A DNA stretch of 64,000 nucleotides, from NCBI GenBank assembly GCA_030770425.1, contig JASJFT010000023.1, forward strand, positions 248,001-312,000, given 5' to 3'. This stretch comes from Darksidea phi. Its lineage: Eukaryota; Ascomycota; Dothideomycetes; Pleosporales; Lentitheciaceae. Numbering within the stretch: the stretch's first letter is position 1; each line of letters opens with the position of its first letter. The position numbers were made by a program, and so were the translations under genes. The notes below the pieces were generated by a model. The model saw only the letters and a program-made list of their open reading frames with translations. It did no database searches and was not told the origin of the DNA. Below are positions 55,501 to 64,000 of this stretch, in pieces.

Positions 55501-56068
55501 TAGTCCCCACATCTCAATATTTCCTCCAACGCCTACGGTCTCCGGCTTGTCATTTCCCCATACCCCGGCCCCCTCCCGCGTCCTAATTCGTCGAATGCAA
55601 ATCCTTGTCCAATGAGCGCTGCGCAACCTAACCGTTACAGGAAGCGAGCCCATGTAAAACCAATATCTCTTTTGCCGGAAAAGGCATAATACAAACTGGA
55701 ACATCGCATTTCGGGGACAATGGGAGTTGTTCAAGATGAGAAAAGGGATTCGGAATGGGACGCGCGGTCCCAATGCGGGGAGAGACGATATGCCGGCAGA
55801 AAGGGCTTTGAGGAGGGTAGAGCTTCTGTTCCTGGTCCCACAATTGCTTATACTCTTCAGACTTCTCTAATCATTTCAGCGCGAGAGCGCTGTGTGCCTT
55901 GTCGCAGATATAGGGAGTCCACAGTCAGGTATCGGCCATAATACTGATCTTCTCAAGACTCCAACAGGCGCTGTTTCGTTCTTTTACAGTTCGTATGTCC
56001 AGTTCTCGCTACGTCCTCCTCGTTCTCCTCCCATACTCGACCTACGAGCCCACGAAGAGCATGCAAAT
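52444..56068. other. Long intergenic region
   Basis: 3.6 kb without a supported gene. A 133-codon plus-strand frame at 53885-54286 is Thr/Pro/Lys-rich and featureless. 54.6-54.7 kb has two similar stretches around ATGGCGGG. A C-run lies at 55051-55060. No tRNA, transposon or splice-linked exons seen. Confidence 0.4.
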
Positions 56069-57418
56069 ATGGGACCCTCCAACGCCTCCATAACTTGTAG
56101 CCAGAAGGAACTTAGGCTGCCGGGTACTTTGATACCGCTGGTTCTTCTAGCAGCATTCTTAGGACCCGCACTATCGATACCTTACTCCAGACCCCTCCTC
56201 TCAAACCCCACCATCTCAACCTTCGCCGATGATAGCTCTCCAATCGACATAGATCCTGCCATAGCCCAGCTTCTGAACCCATCGTCTCTTATACGCCGCC
56301 AATCCTCCTTCGCCTCCCTACGAATTCCTACCTGCGCCTTAAGCTGCTACATAAACACCCTCACAACCGACGGTTGTGACTCCGAAATAGACTTCGAATG
56401 CCACTGCTCAAAGGGCGATGTACTGGGCAAGGCGGAGAGCTGTATAAAGAAGAGATGTGACGAGGATGACCAGAAGGATGCGGAGAGTAAGATGAGCAAC
56501 GCTTGTCAGGCTGCTGCTGGTGGGAATGGGAGGAATGGGGATGGAGATGGAGATGGGTCCGGCGATGGAGAAAGTACGACACCGTCGGGAACGGTGAGTT
56601 CGACGAGGAGTGTGAGCTCCAGCTCAGACACAGCAACGTCAACAAACTCACCCGAGAGTCCAAATCCAGAACCAACGCCCGCTCCATCCCCATCCACAGC
56701 CCCTCGACCGACAAATCGCAGTGGCTCACCTTCCGCTCCATCGACTTCGAACCCGTCTGAGACGATCGCCCCACCGCAGCCAACAGAGACCCCCCTCGCC
56801 CTCCTCCCGCCCGATCGCCAGCTCTCCCCCGGCGCTAAAGCAGGAATAGCCGTCTCCGTGTCTTTATTTGCCTCCGCCATCCTCCTTACAATATACCTAT
56901 ATATCCGGCGTTTAAAGAAAGACCTTGCCCTCGCAAAAGCTGCAGCAGGCGTACCTGAAAGCGTGTGGAGAGCTAGTATAAGCACCGATGCTGAATCATC
57001 TGGTGTTGGACGACGACGAAGCTGGGGCGGAAGAGGGAGGACGAGCAGTGGAGGGGGTGGATGGGGCGGTGGTTCTCCTGTTAGTCCGTTGAGTCCGAGG
57101 GGTGGAATGGAGGAAGGGATGACCGGCGTACTGAAGAAGAAACGTGGACACGTTCTAAGCGTTGTTGTTGAGCGGGAAGAAGAGGATAGTAGCTCCATGC
57201 ATCGGATCATCCATGAGCCGGTACCAGGGCAGAAGGAGGGGCTGGTAGATCCACTGGAGTTGGACGGCGAATATACGGGGATTGTGGAGTTGCCGACAAG
57301 CATTACACCGCGGGCACGGAGTATGGAGAGGGCAAGGGATAGGGGCGCAAGCTTAGGGGAGAGTAGTAGACCGAGTACAAGCGGGTTGGAGAAGATTGAC
57401 GAAAGGGAGGGGGTGTGA
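56069..57418 (+). CDS. CFEM-domain single-pass membrane protein, 449 aa
   Basis: The start at 56069 (MGPSNASITCSQ) puts a signal or anchor helix at about 22-40 (TLIPLVLLAAFLGPALS). The CFEM domain spans about residues 84-150, with all eight cysteines in the canonical order: IPTCALSC, then GC, FECHC, SC, RC, and AC. Next comes a Gly/Asp- then Ser/Thr/Pro-rich linker, a transmembrane helix (GIAVSVSLFASAILLTIYLY, about 258-277) with RRLKK stop-transfer, and a 170-residue cytoplasmic tail rich in Ser/Arg/Gly and Glu. CFEM proteins of fungi act in heme/iron capture, appressorium signalling or host manipulation; type with a cytoplasmic tail rather than GPI anchor is receptor-like. The Asp after the CFEM helix that coordinates heme in Candida Csa2 was not confirmed here. 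Intronless. Confidence 0.85.
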   Translation: MGPSNASITCSQKELRLPGTLIPLVLLAAFLGPALSIPYSRPLLSNPTISTFADDSSPIDIDPAIAQLLNPSSLIRRQSSFASLRIPTCALSCYINTLTTDGCDSEIDFECHCSKGDVLGKAESCIKKRCDEDDQKDAESKMSNACQAAAGGNGRNGDGDGDGSGDGESTTPSGTVSSTRSVSSSSDTATSTNSPESPNPEPTPAPSPSTAPRPTNRSGSPSAPSTSNPSETIAPPQPTETPLALLPPDRQLSPGAKAGIAVSVSLFASAILLTIYLYIRRLKKDLALAKAAAGVPESVWRASISTDAESSGVGRRRSWGGRGRTSSGGGGWGGGSPVSPLSPRGGMEEGMTGVLKKKRGHVLSVVVEREEEDSSSMHRIIHEPVPGQKEGLVDPLELDGEYTGIVELPTSITPRARSMERARDRGASLGESSRPSTSGLEKIDEREGV

Positions 57419-58187
57419 GATTTGCATGCGGCGTTGGCAAATCGAGGATGAAGGAAGACGGTGTACATACCAGTAGCATTGTTGCTTTAATATCACCGTC
57501 CAAGAGGCAACCTCATGCTTTTCAAGCACATCTATGTCGCACAATCCGATGTGATTCCTCTACTACTAATCGGCTTCGTAAACCAGCAGATCGTATCGAC
57601 AAAAAAGGGAGAGCGAACAGACGCAAAGCCAAGAATCAAAATATGATATATTGCATGCAGGTTTGAATACAAGGACCGACAGGAAAAAATTCAAACCAAC
57701 CGCCAAAACCGTGTACGAGAAGCGCCCAAACCTATCTACCCTAGTCTTTGTATGCCCATATATGTCCACATATGCCCTTGTACGCTCCCAAATGCTCATC
57801 AACCGTTGACCGATGTATGTCAAACTAAGCCTTCCTCCATCCATGTAAGTCGTGTATCTTGAAAATTATCGTCCAGAACTGCTGACTGTGCTTCATGTCC
57901 TTAATGGATAGTTCTCGTGTGCTTCCAGGAAGTGAGCGTGAAAAGGGGAGTAGTCCGATTTTGTAGTGTTGAACGCTTTTGCGAATATATTAGAAACGCC
58001 GTCCGAAACCGTGTACGAGAGAACAGCATTGCATAAAGTTGTTGAATAAAATGTAGGCCAAGAACTGGCAGTGAGTATCGTTGTATCGTGCAGATGTCCC
58101 GCTCCAAGGGTTAGAGACATAATCCGGATGCGCTCGTGTTGCTACCCGCCCTAGCTCTTCCTCACGGAGTACCTCTAAAGGTGGAAG
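57419..58187. other. Intergenic region
   Basis: 3' regions of two convergent genes. A pair of near-identical 18-bp strings (CCGTGTACGAGA-containing) occurs at about 57705 and 58005. No gene supported. Confidence 0.45.
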
Positions 58188-60321
58188 TTAACGGCTGCTT
58201 GTGTCCCGAATATTCACTTCTTGGAAAAATTCCTCCCCATCCATCGTCCTTCCGGGCGTAATCATGCCCTCAGGCTCTTCGTCATACAATCCCAACTTCT
58301 CCACACCAAGCGTTTCATACTCGACACCGCTCTCCACGACAAACTCGTTCATCAAGCTCGCTTTCTCCCAATCCTCACTGCTCTCCCAACTCTGTCGCCA
58401 ATTGCCGCCATCTTCTAGCTCATCCTCCCCACCATCCTCCCATAGATCCTGCTCAACTCCGCTCAGAAACTCCCATGTACTCGCAAGTATTTCATCCATT
58501 GGCAGAAAGTAGTTTAGCGACTCGTTGTCTTGGCCTGTCCAGTCATCCCATGCTTCTAGTATCTCAAGACGGGTGAAGTGTGTGAGAAGAGCATGGGCCC
58601 AGGAGCGAACAAGGGATTCTTGGAGGTCGGGGTCGACGATCTCGGAAGCGGAGTGGATGGAATTGGACGATGAGGATACGGTTGGAGAGGATAATGTGAG
58701 GTTATCGTTGACAGCAATGGCGAGAGCGGTTCCCGGGCGGGATAGGGCGAGATGTGTCAGGTGCGGAAAGAGCGGGGTGATGAGCTGCGAGGCAGAGTGA
58801 CTAGAAGGTGAGGGGACGGCGAAGCTAGATCTTGTAGAGCTCGCTTCAGCATCATAAGAGTAAAGTGCGGTGTTCCCCGTCGGTGAAACCTCATCTTCGC
58901 CATTGATCAGGATTTGAGGAATTGTATTCGAAACCGGTAGAACCGAAAGCTGGAAAGGCACTTTGAGTCGTAAAACCTCCAGCTCGGTGCAATACTGTCC
59001 CAGACTCAGTAGCGCTGTATTCTCGAGTGACGTTGTTGTAGCCGGATGCAGCTTTAGATTCAGATTTCGCAGATGAGGAAGTGCTCTGCAAAATGTGTCA
59101 AACTCATCGCTAGAGATGGACGAGCCATCAATCCCGGATGGATCTGTGGCAAGAAGGTTGACATGTTCAAGCTCGGAACATGACTCGGCGAGCTCGACAA
59201 GGACCTGACCCGTCAGCCTAGGCAATGATGAGCTGGATGGAAAGTTGTTTGCCATCATGCCGATGCCAATCTTGAGTAACCGCAGATGAGGACAACGTAA
59301 CAACTGAGCTAACAAGTCATCTAATATGGTGTAGTCGGATTCTTGGGCAGGCCGGTTCGGTATTCGAGCGATGTCAAGCTGAATATCTTCTATAGAACGC
59401 AAATGAGTTGGCAGAGCAAGAGCAATTTCTGGATAGCACATGATCCACGCACGCTTTAGCACAGAAAATGGCGACGGGAGCGCATTCGGCCCAGAGAGCA
59501 GCGGTAGTAAGGCAAGACCAGGATCCAGATCGATTTCGAGAGCTTCCAAGCCGGGCCGTTGACTTAGGCGAGCAAAGAGCGCATCCTTGTCCATAAAGTT
59601 GGTAGATTTGACTTCAATGGCCTTGATGGTAGGGTTTGCATCCAGAAGATCGAACAAAGTGCTGGCGTGTACGGGGTCATCGTCTAGTATCGTATCTTGC
59701 CCAATGCGGATGCTTTTAAGGTTTTTACACGGGTTCTATGCTAGTCAACGTTGTAATAAGAAGTCAGGGGATCGGGTTTGGGAGTCCGCAACTTACAATG
59801 AGGGCCGGAAGAGCAACCGCAGAGAAGTAGTTGGAGTCTCCACTCTGGGAGCCTGATATTTCCAAGTGATCAAGCCCAAGATGCAACATGGACGCGAACT
59901 TGGCCCCATGCCTCATAAAATCGACCTCCAACTCCAAGCTCTTCAGCTTCGGCCACGCCAGCCCCTCCAGATAGTCTAGCGAATTGACGTGCTCAGGCGG
60001 CGGGCTCAAGGAGAACACATATTGCACCTTGTTGGCGTAGTGCTGTCTACGCTCCATAGGCATTCCTTTCAGAGCCGGGAGGTGTGGATAGCGTCGCCAT
60101 AGAATGGATGTTCCTTCATCTGCCCACAGCCTGTTCACAAGGATTGACGGAACTAAGGTGGGTCTAAATTCCAAGAATTCGACCGGTTGATCGGGCCCAT
60201 ACTGCCGCCGATCTTTGTACTTCATATCGGAAAGGTGGTGTAGAATAGTCGACACAATGTGTCGATTCGTCATCGCTGTTTCGATAGCCATACCGACATG
60301 CGGCGCAGAAGTCTCGTTCAA
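58188..60321 (-). CDS. F-box/LRR-like protein, 690 aa
   Basis: Exons 60321-59797 and 59735-58188, joined by a 61-nt GTAAGT...CATAG intron in phase 0. The N-terminus (MTNRHIVSTILHHLSDMKY, then LVPSILVNRLWADEGTSILW) is an F-box-like block with the usual 'VN-x-x-W' helix. It is followed by irregular leucine-rich repeats of the fungal type (PKLKSLELEVDF, LDHLEISGS, CKNLKSIRIGQ, PGLEALEIDLDP, PHLRLLKIGIGM, PHLRNLNLKL, CTELEVLRLKV, PHLTHLALS). The C-terminal about 120 residues are acidic. Role: probable substrate receptor of an SCF ubiquitin ligase; substrate unknown. The repeats give about eight to nine LRR-like turns. Confidence 0.75.
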
Positions 60322-60996
60322 AAGAGTGGAAAGCTAGGAATACTCAAATAGTTGACTAGAGGACAGTAACGAACGAAGACGAAGAAAGGGACGGTGTTGG
60401 GGGGAGCAGAAACGCAGCAGGCAGCGCAGAACCTGAATCTGACGACAGAGTATCCATACGCAATGCAGGCAGGGGTCGGCGGAGGATCGCCAGGGGCCTC
60501 TATTGAGCCTGAGAACCTGAGATCCTATCATTGTACTCGCGCAACTGTTGAACACGGTTCGCAACAAAACCGCTGCCTTCGTGTAATTCTGAAATACTTT
60601 GGAGAAACCAATCAATGGATGGCATCCCATAGTTCCACGATGCCGGTGCAGATGGCACTTTCCGGACAAGCCACCGCTTAGTTCACCGCTTTAGTGATTA
60701 GCCTCGCGCCGGACGACGATCGGAGCTCCCGCCATCAGCAACGGCTTTTGAGGATTTAAGAGCCGACGGCAGCTTTAATAGAGCATGAACCTATCCACTT
60801 AGACGGAGACAGTACACATCATCATGTCCCGCTGCGGCACAGAACGGCGGAACTACATCCCGCCAGAGTTGATACAAAGCTGACCCTCTGGACCTAATCC
60901 TGCCGTCCAAATAACACTAACCTCAGGGTCGCACATACCTTGCAAACAGGTGCGACAAACAGAACGAGCCTCTTCAGCTTCGACGACGACCTCACG
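60322..60996. other. Intergenic region
   Basis: Between two divergent genes; must hold both promoters. No gene supported. Confidence 0.45.
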
Positions 60997-61786
60997 ATGG
61001 TGCATCTCATTCTCACAGGCGCGACCGGCCTCGTCGGCTCTGGCGTGTTACATCAGATGCTTGCGCACGAGGGCGTCTCTCGAATCTCCATCCTCAGTCG
61101 GCGGCCGGTGAAGATGGCGGAGGGGCATGAAGACAAGGTCAAGGTCATTATACACAAGGACTACAAGAACTATGATCAGGCGCTCCTGGACCAGGTCAAG
61201 GACGCGCATGGCTGTGTATGGGCCTTGGGTGTCTCGCAGAACGACGTGAGCAAGAGGTATCCAAGCCACTCTGGAGCAGTATTGGAGAAGGCGATGCTAA
61301 TGGAAACGGCATAGTGAATACGTTGAAATCACCCACGATTACCCCCTCGCGGCTGCAAAAGCTTTCTCAACGCTCCACCCAGAATCGCCGTTCACATTCG
61401 TCCACGTATCCGGCGAAGGCGCGACGCAAACGCCCGGCATGTTCACGCCCCTCTTCGGTCGCGTAAAGGGGGAGATCGAACAGAAGCTCTTCGACTTTAG
61501 TAAAGCGAACCCAAACTTCAAACTATACAATGTGCGACCGGCCAGTGTCGACTGGAGACACCATCCCGAGATACACCCATTCATACCAAAACTGCCAATG
61601 TACCGGAAGGCAATTCTTGGGCCGATCGATATGGTGTATAAAAACATGAGCACGCCTACAAGGCCGATGGGGAAGATCTTCACTGAGCTGGCTCTGAGCA
61701 ATGGAGAGCCATTGGAGGGGAACGACATACAGATGGGGGGTCACTTGGTGCCTAATGTGGCTATCAGGAGGATGGCTGGCATTTGA
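60997..61786 (+). CDS. TIP30/HTATIP2-like NAD(P)-binding protein
   Basis: Exons 60997-61256 and 61315-61786 joined by a 58-nt GTATCC...CATAG intron, 243 aa. MVHLILTGATGLVGSGVLHQ is a Rossmann motif (T-G-A-T-G-x-x-G) of atypical short-chain dehydrogenases. Then come ISILSRRPVK, CVWALGVSQNDV, VSGEGATQTPGMFTPLFGRV, RVKGEIEQKLF (a K-G-E-x-E motif seen in the TIP30/HTATIP2 group) and YNVRPASVDW. No Y-x-x-x-K catalytic pair typical of classical SDRs is obvious, which fits this subgroup. Role in fungi not established; probably cytosolic. Confidence 0.8.
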
Positions 61787-62201
61787 TAGTGCTTCTCTCA
61801 GTTGTTCAGGTGGCAGGCATTGTAATGATAGAGGAGCTCTACGTAGGAATACGCTCAGCACCTTCATGAGCTCGCAGGAGTCCGTCGATGCTCTCAGTAA
61901 GCCTACCCAGTTCTAAAATACATATCCATATATCTAAATTGTGTAAATGTGCTGCCCTTCTCCACTTTCTTGCGTTCCGCGACCCTGGTCCATCGCACGT
62001 GTTAGCGCTCCCTGTGTGCGGACCATGACGAAATAGCCGGCGCACTGCGCTAGTGGGATGTCGCGTCCAACATCCCAGACGCGTCGATGCATCATCTCTC
62101 CCCAGCAACGCTCGCTCGCAGTTGCCCCTCCAATTCTAATCGATAATTGTGCTACCATCCCGGTCTCCTGCCTAATCAAAGCATTTCGCCTCGCATTCAT
62201 C
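61787..62201. other. Intergenic region
   Basis: 3' end of the TIP30-like gene and promoter of the next gene. No supported frame. Confidence 0.45.
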
Positions 62202-63809
62202 ATGGACGAAAATACCTTACCTCTCTCGCACGCGACCACCATCCCGAGCTCTCCGCCCCTCGACCTCCGCTATCGCGACATCTCTCCAACTTCCAGCGAA
62301 CCGCCTCTCTTCTCAAGCGACGGCCCCCTCGAAGCAGAAGATCTCACCAACTACGAGTCTCCGCGGGTTAAGCGGAAGCGTGTCGGCCCGTGGTGGGATC
62401 AAGAACTCGGTGGAGTTTTAGGCGCGAAGAAGACAAAGCTTTCGCGAAACTTCGATTCTGGAGTGTTCATGATGAGCGACGGGAGCTTTGGAAGCGATGG
62501 CTCGAATGAACTGCCTAGCAGCTGCGCACCGCTGACGAGGGAGGAGACGAGGGCGGAGCGCATCAAGCGCGAAACGGAGGGTATGCGGAAAGAGGAAGCC
62601 ATAATGTATGGCATGGTTCAAGATTTAGTCGAGCGCGGCAAGACTGAATTCTTCTTCGGCTCGATGAAGCTTCAAGACAGCGACCTCCGCCACCTGCGCC
62701 CGATCACGACCATTATCCAAACTCCCATGGGCGCTGGAGTCGACGTCCCCGCCGAAGGCCAATACCGCTCCATGATCCCAGAGATCTACCTCGAGCTCCA
62801 GAAGAATCGCCTCTCGAAACTCGAGCCAACTCTCTTCGACTTACATTACATCACCACTCTCAACCTCAGCTCGAACCAGATCGAAGAACTTCCGCCCCAA
62901 ATCACAAAACTACAAAAATTGAAGACTCTAAATCTGTCTATCAACAAACTCCAATGGCTTCCTTGCGAAATTCTAAGCTTGCTTCAGCCTAAAGGCAATC
63001 TACAGCGCTTGATGGTGATGTCTAATCCGGTAGATGGGCTCACTTGCGATGGCGGAATGAGGGTTATCTCTTGCGACTACACGATGGGCTTCAAGCCTGC
63101 ATACACGATAGCTGTTATTCAAGATAATATCGAACGCGCATACGCCCTGCTTCCAGCAGTCCAGGACACGCAATCTCTAGTCTGGCTTATCAAAACGTGG
63201 GAAACCCGGCTCGAAGAATACGAAACCCCTTCACATCACCGCTACTGCCCCTCAATTCCAGTCACCGCATGGAAAGACCAGAACGATCAACGCATCAGAT
63301 TCATAGGGGCAACACCGCCTTCATATTTCGACACGAAAGGTAGATTGCTCGACAATTCGCCCGTTGCCTCATCATCCGAGGTAATCATCACTACAAACCG
63401 CGGCGCGTGGGGCATGCCTTCGACATTCTTCATTCCGCCTTCAAATACGAAGGTCACCTCCCTCGTCAACATGGCGATGAAAACCGCCCTCCTTTCCGAA
63501 ACGCCCGCCGATGTCCGAAGGATTCTTAACGAAGCGCTCGATGGCGAGATACCTCCTACCGTCGAGAAGCTATTACAGCGCGCTGAAGCGAACTTCGAGT
63601 GCCTCTCTGAGTGCCACGTCTGTGGGGAATATTACCTTGTGCCTGCGGCAGAGTGGATCGAGGTCTGGAGCCCAGGGACGAGGCACAATGTGAGAGTGAA
63701 GGTGCAGGTGTGTTCTTGGGGGTGCGTGCCGGATGAGATTGGGATGCCGCCGCAGGAGGAGCTGGTTTGGGATCAGATAGAGCGGCCTGGCATGTTGGGT
63801 TGGGCATAA
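62202..63809 (+). CDS. LRR protein with C-terminal cysteine cluster, 535 aa
   Basis: Intronless, from ATG 62202 (MDENTLPLSHATTIP). Residues 1-125 are acidic/Ser-rich with a basic patch (PRVKRKRVGPWW) that could be a nuclear localisation signal. A short LRR block lies at about 195-275 (IYLELQKNRLSKLEPTLFDL, ITTLNLSSNQIEELPPQI, LKTLNLSINKLQWLP). The C-terminal domain has ECHVCGEYYLVPAAEWIEVW (C-x2-C, about 468) and VQVCSWGCVP (C-x3-C, about 502), a possible zinc site. This layout is conserved in filamentous ascomycetes as an uncharacterised LRR protein; role unknown. Confidence 0.75.
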   Translation: MDENTLPLSHATTIPSSPPLDLRYRDISPTSSEPPLFSSDGPLEAEDLTNYESPRVKRKRVGPWWDQELGGVLGAKKTKLSRNFDSGVFMMSDGSFGSDGSNELPSSCAPLTREETRAERIKRETEGMRKEEAIMYGMVQDLVERGKTEFFFGSMKLQDSDLRHLRPITTIIQTPMGAGVDVPAEGQYRSMIPEIYLELQKNRLSKLEPTLFDLHYITTLNLSSNQIEELPPQITKLQKLKTLNLSINKLQWLPCEILSLLQPKGNLQRLMVMSNPVDGLTCDGGMRVISCDYTMGFKPAYTIAVIQDNIERAYALLPAVQDTQSLVWLIKTWETRLEEYETPSHHRYCPSIPVTAWKDQNDQRIRFIGATPPSYFDTKGRLLDNSPVASSSEVIITTNRGAWGMPSTFFIPPSNTKVTSLVNMAMKTALLSETPADVRRILNEALDGEIPPTVEKLLQRAEANFECLSECHVCGEYYLVPAAEWIEVWSPGTRHNVRVKVQVCSWGCVPDEIGMPPQEELVWDQIERPGMLGWA

Positions 63810-64000
63810 GGTGTCGGATGGTGAGATCTACCTCTATTTTGCTTCATCGCTGATACTTGGGCGGCGGGAGTGTTGGGATATGTATAAAGTTGGACCGCAT
63901 TTGGGCTGGGGCTGAGTGCTTCTATGCTAATGCTTGCAGCTCCAGGCGGCTTTTACAAAGCGCGTTAGAGGTCATCGGGCTTCACGCTGCCGACAACACT
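63810..64000. other. Right edge of window
   Basis: Downstream sequence of the LRR gene; nothing identifiable. Confidence 0.5.

Noticed and set aside
56506..57468. 320-codon minus-strand frame
   Set aside because: Antisense shadow of the low-complexity linker and tail of the CFEM protein gene.

Overview
The window looks like genomic DNA of a filamentous ascomycete (Pezizomycotina; Dothideomycetes is plausible, but species cannot be told). Genes are spaced, lie on both strands and carry short 43-120 nt GT-AG introns. Two T/A-rich islands look like repeat DNA hit by repeat-induced point mutation (RIP). No operons, tRNA, rRNA, CRISPR array or intact transposon were recognised.

Layout. 1.3-4.3 kb: secreted GH43 exo-beta-1,3-galactanase-like enzyme with a CBM35 module, an F-box-like protein and a GNAT acetyltransferase. 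6.2-10.9 kb: an 82-residue secreted or anchored peptide, an AT island, a large fungal multi-pass membrane protein with an uncertain 5' end, and a second AT island. 10.9-18.8 kb: a 593-aa low-complexity protein, a Dal5-like MFS transporter relic with a large internal deletion, a secreted GH24 (phage-type) lysozyme, an unknown 192-aa protein and a secreted DUF1996 protein whose first intron lacks a usable AG acceptor. 20.5-24.6 kb: two micro-ORFs that may share a spliced transcript, a secreted PLC-like phosphodiesterase with an in-frame TAG before a GPI/TM-like tail, and a conserved mitochondrial-type protein. 27.1-31.3 kb: a three-pass membrane protein, then NatD (Naa40/Nat4) divergently paired with an LYR protein (LYRM2-like). 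32-34 kb: a pseudogene of a flavin monooxygenase fused to a DUF6314-like domain. 35.7-43 kb: two cysteine-rich secreted proteins with duplicated modules, plus two unknown proteins. 44.6-49.6 kb: a full-length ABCA transporter. 49.9-50.6 kb: a tiny minus-strand gene made of a tandemly duplicated exon, and a candidate small gene touching it. 56-64 kb: a CFEM receptor-like protein, a large F-box/LRR-like protein, a TIP30-like NAD(P)-binding protein and an LRR protein with a C-terminal Cys cluster.

Two themes stand out. First, the secretome is rich: GH43, GH24, DUF1996, PLC, CFEM and two candidate Cys-rich effectors, which fits life on plant or microbial substrates. Second, three unrelated small genes (35.7, 42.4 and 50.0 kb) each show an internal duplication that includes an intron at the equivalent position and phase; one of those introns is GC-AG. 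These are the best candidates for undescribed biology. Exon junctions were inferred by eye from splice signals, frame continuity and family resemblance; no alignment or RNA evidence was available.
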